NCBI GenBank assembly: GCA_937892215.1 | Contig: CALAVE010000058.1 | Location: forward strand, 1-12,462 | Direction of reading: 5' to 3' | Source: an uncultured Porphyromonadaceae bacterium | GTDB taxonomy: Bacteria; Bacteroidota; Bacteroidia; Bacteroidales; Muribaculaceae | DNA: 12,462 nt | Shown: positions 7,630 to 12,462 of the stretch, piece after piece | Layout: the number at the start of each line of letters is the position of its first letter | How positions within the stretch are numbered: the stretch's first letter is position 1 | The notes under the pieces: generated by a model | What the model saw: only the letters and a program-made list of their open reading frames with translations | Databases searched by the model: none | Told to the model about the DNA's origin: nothing | Program-made: the position numbers and the translations under genes

Positions 7630-7676
7630 TTATTAACAATTTAACCGACTTTTCAACAATTTAAGCATTTTCAACG
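7630..7676 (+). repeat. Iteron-like tandem repeats upstream of parA
   Basis: Three related 9-mers follow one another: TTATTAACA (7630-7638), TTTTCAACA (7650-7658) and TTTTCAACG (7668-7676), with starts 20 and 18 bases apart. The first two are each embedded in an identical 10-mer AACAATTTAA (7635-7644 and 7655-7664), exactly 20 bases apart, which is about two helical turns. The 9-mers resemble degenerate DnaA boxes (TTATNCACA), but none is a full match. The role could be protein binding at the parAB promoter or an AT-rich unwinding element. Confidence 0.5.
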
Positions 7677-7708
7677 GCCGGAGGGTGGTATTTTAGCGAT
7701 AATGGAAG

Positions 7709-7716
7709 TATTTTTG
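7709..7716 (+). promoter_or_regulatory. Candidate -7 element of the parAB promoter
   Basis: TATTTTTG matches TAnnTTTG. At a 20-base distance upstream there is TGG (7686-7688) instead of TTG, so the -33 element is imperfect. Initiation near 7723 would give a leader of about 65 bases that contains the hairpin at 7734-7748. Confidence 0.55.
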
Positions 7717-7733
7717 CGTTCTAAATCAGACTT

Positions 7734-7748
7734 GCGCGAATATCGCGC
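7734..7748. promoter_or_regulatory. GC-rich inverted repeat in the parA leader
   Basis: GCGCGA (7734-7739) and TCGCGC (7743-7748) form a perfect 6-bp inverted repeat around ATA. It lies just downstream of the proposed transcription start and about 40 bases before the parA ATG. As DNA it could be an operator, for instance for autoregulation. As RNA it could be a small leader hairpin. It does not match the parS consensus. Confidence 0.4.
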
Positions 7749-7787
7749 CTGTCATAACATGGTTATAACACAGAAAATTCACTATTT

Positions 7788-8567
7788 ATGGGAAAAATAA
7801 TTGCAATAGCAAACCAAAAGGGCGGCGTGGGCAAGACCACCACCGCCATCAACCTATCGGCATCGCTGGCGATGGCAAAGAAAAAGACTCTTCTCATCGA
7901 CGCCGACCCACAGGCCAACGCCTCGTCGGGACTGGGAATCGACCCGAAGAAAGTCACATCGTCGATTTACGAATGCCTTGTGGACGACTATCCTGTGACC
8001 GGTTCGCGGATAGGCACCTGCGTAGATAATCTGGATATAGTGGCCTCACGCATCGACCTCGTGGGTGCGGAACTGGAACTCATAAGCAAGCCTAACCGCG
8101 AAAACGTGATGCGCCGGTCGCTGGAGGCAGTGCGCGACGAATACGAGTATATCATCATCGACTGCAGCCCGTCGCTGGGCCTCATCACAGTGAACGCGCT
8201 CACCGCGGCCGACTCTGTGATAATCCCCGTGCAAGCCGAATACTTTGCGCTGGAAGGCATCAGCAAGTTGCTGAACACCATCCGAATAATCAAGTCGAAA
8301 CTCAATCCCGGGCTACAGATTGAGGGCTTCCTGCTCACGATGTACGATGCACGCCTGCGCTTGGCAAACCAAATCTACGAGGAACTGAAATCCCACTTCG
8401 GCACCATGGTGTTCAACACCGTGATACCGCGCAACATCCGTCTGAGCGAGGCACCCAGCCACGGGCTGCCGGCTATTCTCTACGACCCCAACAGCCGTGG
8501 AGCCACCAGCCACGTGCAACTCGCCAAAGAACTGATAGCAAGGCGCACACGCGCAAAAAAATCATAA
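7788..8567 (+). CDS. parA: Chromosome-partitioning ATPase ParA (Soj)
   Basis: ParA/Soj is a deviant-Walker ATPase that dimerises on ATP, binds DNA non-specifically and is switched by ParB to move or separate chromosome origins. The 259-residue protein has the deviant Walker A motif KGGVGKTT (11-18, signature K11 and K16), LLIDADPQAN (35-44), Walker B IIIDCSPSLG (122-131), and the basic residues R189 and R218 in the regions used for DNA binding by Soj. There is no N-terminal helix-turn-helix extension, so it is the short chromosomal type rather than a P1-type plasmid ParA. It heads the cluster, 30 bases before parB. The start ATG follows an A/T-rich leader, and the Walker motif lies at the usual distance from the N-terminus. 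Confidence 0.95.
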   Translation: MGKIIAIANQKGGVGKTTTAINLSASLAMAKKKTLLIDADPQANASSGLGIDPKKVTSSIYECLVDDYPVTGSRIGTCVDNLDIVASRIDLVGAELELISKPNRENVMRRSLEAVRDEYEYIIIDCSPSLGLITVNALTAADSVIIPVQAEYFALEGISKLLNTIRIIKSKLNPGLQIEGFLLTMYDARLRLANQIYEELKSHFGTMVFNTVIPRNIRLSEAPSHGLPAILYDPNSRGATSHVQLAKELIARRTRAKKS

Positions 8568-8597
8568 ATCATTCTTAAAACCAAGTTTTTACACAAC

Positions 8598-9479
8598 ATG
8601 AAACGTAATGCACTGGGCCGAGGGCTTGACTCGCTGATTTCCATGGATGACATCCAGACAGGAGGCTCTTCGGCCATAACCGAAATAAGCATCGAAAGAA
8701 TTTCGCCCAACCCCGACCAGCCGAGAACATCGTTCCAGGAAGAGTCGCTCGAGGAACTGGCCACATCAATTCGCGAACTGGGCATTATCCAGCCGCTCAC
8801 CCTGCGCTCTGTGGGGAACGAGCAGTACCAGATTATATCGGGCGAGAGGCGTTACCGCGCCGCTATTATGGCAGGGCTAAAGTCTGTACCGGCCTACGTC
8901 CGCACGGCTTCCGACTCTGAGATTACCGAAATGGCGCTGATTGAGAACATCCAGCGCGAGGACTTGAACGCAATAGAGATTGCGCTCACATTCCGCAAAC
9001 TCATTGACCAGTATAACCTCACACAGGAGCGGCTGAGCGAGCGCATAGGCAAGAAACGCGCCACAATAGCCAACTTCCTGCGTCTGCTCAAGTTACCGGC
9101 CGAGGTTCAGCTCGGGCTTCGCGACCGCGTGGTGGATATGGGTCATGCAAGAGCGCTGCTCTCAGTGGATTCGCCCTCAAAACAACTGAAACTCTACAAC
9201 GAAATTCTTAAAAACGGGCTGTCGGTAAGGCAGGTGGAGCAACTGGCGAAGCAATACAACGAGAAGACTGCTACGGCCACCGAGAACAAGCCCGCCACAA
9301 CACCGGCACGTCCAAGAAAGGATTATTCAATCCTTACCAACCACATTTCCAAGACATTCGGAGTGCCGGTGAAGTTCAACTGCAACGACGACGGAAAGGG
9401 CAAAATCACATTTCCTTTCCAAAATGAAGATGAACTTGAGAGAATTATTAGTATCTTTGACAAATTAAAAGACAGATAA
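8598..9479 (+). CDS. parB: Chromosome-partitioning protein ParB (Spo0J), CTP-dependent clamp
   Basis: ParB binds parS sites, uses CTP to close into a sliding clamp, and recruits ParA and SMC near the origin. The 293-residue protein begins with the ParA-interacting segment LGRGLDSL (6-13). It has the CTP-binding boxes GERRYRA (82-88) and ENIQREDLN (116-124), a helix-turn-helix from about 141 to 165 (L-T-Q-E-R-L-S-E-R-I-G then R-A-T-I-A-N-F-L-R) for parS recognition, a polar linker (222-241) and a C-terminal dimerisation region. After ENIQREDLN the family usually has P; here it is A125. No parS consensus was found in the window. It is translated from a start 30 bases after parA. Confidence 0.95.
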   Translation: MKRNALGRGLDSLISMDDIQTGGSSAITEISIERISPNPDQPRTSFQEESLEELATSIRELGIIQPLTLRSVGNEQYQIISGERRYRAAIMAGLKSVPAYVRTASDSEITEMALIENIQREDLNAIEIALTFRKLIDQYNLTQERLSERIGKKRATIANFLRLLKLPAEVQLGLRDRVVDMGHARALLSVDSPSKQLKLYNEILKNGLSVRQVEQLAKQYNEKTATATENKPATTPARPRKDYSILTNHISKTFGVPVKFNCNDDGKGKITFPFQNEDELERIISIFDKLKDR

Positions 9480-9508
9480 CCGCACCATCAGTCGTGACAA
9501 GGACTTCA

Positions 9509-10363
9509 ATGTCATACGGAAACGGACTCAGGGCGGCAGCATTTTTGCTGTGCCTAATGGTTCTGTGCCTGCGTGCAAGTGCGGCAGAGCCGGTGCTCCC
9601 CGACACGCTATCCGATGACTATCAAAGCCTGACGACAACCGCGAAATCCAGCGAGGAAATGGTAAAGGGGCTTAAAAAGTTCAAGCGCAAGCAAGTCACA
9701 CTGCCCGACAGTGCCACAACTTCCACTAAGCAAGGCGGAGTGCGGGTTGTAAACATCGAAGGTGACACGCTCACATTTGCCTCGGCCGACTCAATACGCG
9801 GGCTTAAAGGTTATGAGATTCTGAAACCCGACTCGGCCGCCACGGCGCCCAATCTAGGCAAGATACGTCCGTTCAACCCCGACCCCATGCGAGCCATGTG
9901 GCTGTCGGCCCTGTTCCCGGGGGCAGGCCAGATCTACAACCGCCGCTACTGGAAACTGCCCATCATAGCCGGTGCTTTTGTGGGCCTGAGTTACGGAATG
10001 GCATGGAACAACCGAATGCTAAACGACTACACCAAGGCCTACCGCGATGCCATCGACGAGGACCCCACCACACGCAGCTACATGGACCTGTTCGCCCCCA
10101 CAGTGAAGGAAGAGTCGCTGGACCGGAGTTGGCTGCAGAACATACTCAAGAACAAACGAAACTACTACCGCCGCTATCGCGACATCTGCATCATCAGCAT
10201 GGTGGGCGTATATCTGCTCAACGTGCTCGACGCATACGTGGACGCGTCGCTGGCGCACTTCGATATTTCCGACGACCTGTCGATGAACGTGAAGCCCACC
10301 GTAATTGACCCTGCGGTGAGCAAGTTGCCCGGCATAGGGCTCAAGTGTGCGGTTAGTTTTTAA
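9509..10363 (+). CDS. DUF5683 membrane protein
   Basis: This is a conserved Bacteroidetes protein of unknown function, found between parB and a lytic transglycosylase. From the ATG chosen here it has 284 residues. A GTG at 9494 would add five residues before the same signal peptide and cannot be ruled out. Residues 1-25 are a signal peptide (G-L-R-A-A-A-F-L-L-C-L through A-S-A-A). A hydrophilic region of about 100 residues follows. The DUF5683 domain starts near 124 with the signature M-W-L-S-A-L-F-P-G-A-G-Q-I-Y-N-R-R-Y-W-K (about 130-149). Two hydrophobic segments, about 150-166 and 226-244, flank a charged loop. The protein ends in C-A-V-S-F. Envelope location is likely. A link between segregation and wall growth is inferred only from gene order. 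The gap to parB is 29 bases. Confidence 0.88.
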   Translation: MSYGNGLRAAAFLLCLMVLCLRASAAEPVLPDTLSDDYQSLTTTAKSSEEMVKGLKKFKRKQVTLPDSATTSTKQGGVRVVNIEGDTLTFASADSIRGLKGYEILKPDSAATAPNLGKIRPFNPDPMRAMWLSALFPGAGQIYNRRYWKLPIIAGAFVGLSYGMAWNNRMLNDYTKAYRDAIDEDPTTRSYMDLFAPTVKEESLDRSWLQNILKNKRNYYRRYRDICIISMVGVYLLNVLDAYVDASLAHFDISDDLSMNVKPTVIDPAVSKLPGIGLKCAVSF

Positions 10364-10395
10364 GACACAAAACAGTGAATTAAACTATTCAAGAT

Positions 10396-12273
10396 ATGAA
10401 GATTAAACGAACAGTGACTATAGCGTTGGCAACGCTAATCGCAATTTCAGCGGGAGCCGCCCAAAAGAAGCAGTCCATTCTCTCGCTCAAGGAGTCGATA
10501 ACCGACAAAGACATCGTGTACCCCGAAAGTTTCGAGACTAACACCACCGAACTGATGCAGAACTGGTATCTGCAGAACTACACCGTGCTCGATGCCGACG
10601 TGGAGAAACGCGATGCCGCCGTGGCAAGCGATGCCGAGTACGTGAAGAGACTCAGCGCCATGCCCACCGTAATAGAGATGCCTTACAATCAGGTGGTTCG
10701 TTCCTACATAGACCGCTACGTGACGCGCAACCGCACACTGGTGGAGGAAATGCTGGGAATGAGCCTATATTACATGCCCATCTTTGAGCAGGCCTTGGAG
10801 CAGGAAGGCCTTCCGCTGGAACTGAAATACCTGCCGGTGATTGAGTCTGCACTCAATCCTAACGCCGTGTCGCACGCCGGCGCTGCCGGACTGTGGCAAT
10901 TCATGGTGTCAACCGGAAAGGGAATGGGACTGGAGGTGAACTCGCTGGTGGACGAGCGCCGCGACCCGTATCGCTCGTCGGAGGCGGCAGCCAAGTACCT
11001 GAAGAACCTGTTCAACATCTACAACGACTGGTCGCTGGCACTGGCTGCCTACAACTGCGGCCCCGGCAACGTGAACAAGGCACTGGCACGGGCAGGCAAC
11101 TCCGAGAAGAAACTGGACTTCTGGGACATCTACTACTACTTGCCGCGCGAAACACGCGGATACGTGCCCGCATTCATCGCGGCGAACTACGTGATGACCT
11201 ACTTCAAGCGCCATAACATCAGCGCGTCGCTGGCCAAAAAACCACTCATCACCGACACTGTGAGTGTGAACCGATACGTGAACTTCAACCAGATTTCCGG
11301 AGTGCTCAACATCCCCATAGAGGAAATCAGGGTGCTGAATCCGCAGTACCGACGTGACGTGATTCCCGGAAACAACCACGCCTACACCCTGACACTCCCG
11401 TCGCAGCAAATCTACAGTTACATCATGAGCGAGGACAGCATAGCCAACTACCGCTCAGAACTCTATGCCCAGCGCGAGGTGGTGGAGCCTGTATCCGACA
11501 CATCGGTTCAGGGCGACGGCGGTTCCTACACATGGGAGACCAAGCAAGTGACACAGTACCACAAGGTGCGCCGCGGCGAGAAACTGGGCAGCATAGCCAA
11601 GCGCTACGGAATGTCGGTGAACACGCTCAAATCCATGAACCGAATTAAGGGCAACAGCGTGCGCCGCGGCCAGACGCTCCGCGTGGTCACCACCAAGCGC
11701 GTGAAGGTGTATAAACCGCAGCCGCAGAACATGAATCCTAACGAAGAGCCGCGTCCGGCCGACGAGGAGGAAGTGAACGAGCCTATGGTTGCCGCAAACG
11801 ACGTAAATTCACAGGGAGAGTGCGAGGAAGACACTCAGGACTATTCTCAGGCGGCGGCACAGAACGCACAGCGCGCCTCTCGCCAGTCGGCATCGAACTA
11901 CACTCCATACAAAGGCTCTTACAGCGTGAACGATGACCCCGCACCGGAACCGGAGGTGAAGTCACAAGCCAGCCAGGCTCATGAAATCAACAACTACTAC
12001 AAGAGCCAGACCGGCAAGCGCCAGGGCAAGGACAAGAACTACCGCAACTCACGCAGTAGCCGTGCCACAGTGGCTCAGCCCACCAAGCACACCGTGAAGG
12101 AAGGCGAGAACCTCACCAAGATAGCCAAGCGCAACGGGGTCACCGTGGAGGAACTGAAGAAGGCCAATAACATTAAGGGCGACCAGATTAACACCGGAAC
12201 CACAATAGTGATACCGTCGAAACAGGCACCCGCAACCAAGAAAACAGGCAAGAAACGCCGCCGTCGCCGCTGA
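10396..12273 (+). CDS. mltD: MltD-like lytic transglycosylase with LysM domains
   Basis: The enzyme cleaves the MurNAc-GlcNAc bond of peptidoglycan, forming 1,6-anhydro ends, in the periplasm. The 625-residue protein has a signal peptide (1-22) without a lipobox cysteine, so unlike E. coli MltD it is probably not a lipoprotein. The GH23 catalytic domain (about 95-275) has the catalytic E150 in LPVIESALNPNAVSHAGAAG, LWQFM (166-170) and AAYNCGPGNV (217-226). A LysM-like segment at about 290-335, a clear LysM at 387-432 and a second clear LysM at 564-608 should bind glycan strands. They are joined by a long Q/N/E-rich, low-complexity linker (435-562). The last residues are strongly basic (KKTGKKRRRRR). 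The gene follows DUF5683 by 32 bases and probably belongs to the same transcript. The symbol reflects domain resemblance, not proven orthology. Confidence 0.92.
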   Translation: MKIKRTVTIALATLIAISAGAAQKKQSILSLKESITDKDIVYPESFETNTTELMQNWYLQNYTVLDADVEKRDAAVASDAEYVKRLSAMPTVIEMPYNQVVRSYIDRYVTRNRTLVEEMLGMSLYYMPIFEQALEQEGLPLELKYLPVIESALNPNAVSHAGAAGLWQFMVSTGKGMGLEVNSLVDERRDPYRSSEAAAKYLKNLFNIYNDWSLALAAYNCGPGNVNKALARAGNSEKKLDFWDIYYYLPRETRGYVPAFIAANYVMTYFKRHNISASLAKKPLITDTVSVNRYVNFNQISGVLNIPIEEIRVLNPQYRRDVIPGNNHAYTLTLPSQQIYSYIMSEDSIANYRSELYAQREVVEPVSDTSVQGDGGSYTWETKQVTQYHKVRRGEKLGSIAKRYGMSVNTLKSMNRIKGNSVRRGQTLRVVTTKRVKVYKPQPQNMNPNEEPRPADEEEVNEPMVAANDVNSQGECEEDTQDYSQAAAQNAQRASRQSASNYTPYKGSYSVNDDPAPEPEVKSQASQAHEINNYYKSQTGKRQGKDKNYRNSRSSRATVAQPTKHTVKEGENLTKIAKRNGVTVEELKKANNIKGDQINTGTTIVIPSKQAPATKKTGKKRRRRR

Positions 12274-12462
12274 TACTTACGTATAGCCGTTCTCTAATGA
12301 TGATGCCGCGGTAGTCACCATTGGTATGTGTTTCTGTGATACGATTGACGTTCACATAGAAATGCAGATGATATTCATGCACCTATTTTACCCGTTGCAA
12401 CCAAGCTTCACCAACAGATAACATGAGTGAAGCTCAGAAACTGAGGTATGTGGCTGTTTCCA
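12274..12462. other. Region after the transglycosylase gene, no gene recognised
   Basis: These 189 bases to the window edge are richer in A/T than the gene before them and hold no obvious terminator. A perfect 8-bp inverted repeat AGCTTCAC/GTGAAGCT (12404-12411 and 12427-12434) encloses an ATG at 12423 that opens a frame running off the window (M-S-E-A-Q-K-L-R-Y-V-A-V-S). That frame is too short to identify. A RelA/SpoT-type gene often follows in related genomes, but nothing here shows it. Confidence 0.4.

Larger units (their letters stand above)
7469..7787. other. Gene-free region between protease and parA
   Basis: This AT-rich stretch of 319 bases separates the divergent protease and parAB transcription units. 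I see no credible coding sequence in it. From left to right it contains an inverted repeat near the protease start, two TTCCGA boxes, a triple iteron-like repeat, a -7 promoter element pointing to parA and a GC-rich hairpin in the parA leader. Each is listed separately. I found no full promoter match for the protease. Confidence 0.8.

Noticed and set aside
8511..8526. CACGTG core at the end of parA as a possible parS site
   Set aside because: Flanks do not match TGTTTCACGTGAAACA: none of the five left-hand bases and only three of the five right-hand bases agree.
12188..12382. Minus-strand open frame with protein-like beginning (H-E-Y-H-L-H-F-Y-V-N-V-N)
   Set aside because: It starts only at GTG directly after an in-frame stop, its second half is antisense to the end of the transglycosylase gene, and no family is recognised.

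Overview
The window is a chromosomal segment from a member of the Bacteroidales, most likely a Muribaculaceae-like gut lineage. This inference rests on four things. The promoters match the Bacteroidetes pattern (TTG, about 20 bases, TAnnTTTG), and the leaders are A/T-rich without Shine-Dalgarno sequences. The gene run parA-parB-DUF5683-lytic transglycosylase is typical of the phylum. The secreted proteins have phylum-typical architectures. The housekeeping genes have a fairly high GC content. No species can be named from the sequence alone.

Layout. At the left edge lies the 3' part of a tRNA-Glu gene (anticodon TTC), followed by a strong terminator. Next come two small, AT-rich, tightly spaced genes for exported proteins (252-881 and 885-1271). 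The second is little more than a signal peptide plus a dockerin-like double calcium-loop module. gyrB follows on the minus strand. It shares a 178-base divergent promoter region with a plus-strand RsmF/YebU-family RNA m5C methyltransferase gene. That gene converges, across a 12-bp-stem hairpin, on a large minus-strand gene for a secreted M6 metalloprotease (829 residues) with a beta-sandwich region, a Big2 Ig-like domain and a C-terminal dockerin-like module closely related to that of the small protein.

The remainder is one plus-strand cluster: parA (soj), parB (spo0J), a DUF5683 membrane protein and an MltD-like lytic transglycosylase with LysM modules. The genes are 29-32 bases apart and probably cotranscribed. 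ParA and ParB act in chromosome origin segregation, the transglycosylase remodels peptidoglycan, and DUF5683 proteins have no firmly assigned role. The roughly 320-base region upstream of parA is gene-free and AT-rich. It carries tandem short repeats and a hairpin that look regulatory or replication-related.

Most of the window is ordinary core genome. The parts most worth a second look are the shared dockerin-like C-termini on otherwise unrelated secreted proteins with no cohesin in sight, the AT-rich two-gene insertion between tRNA-Glu and gyrB, and the iteron-like repeats in front of parAB. No CRISPR array, transposase, phage gene or defence system is visible.
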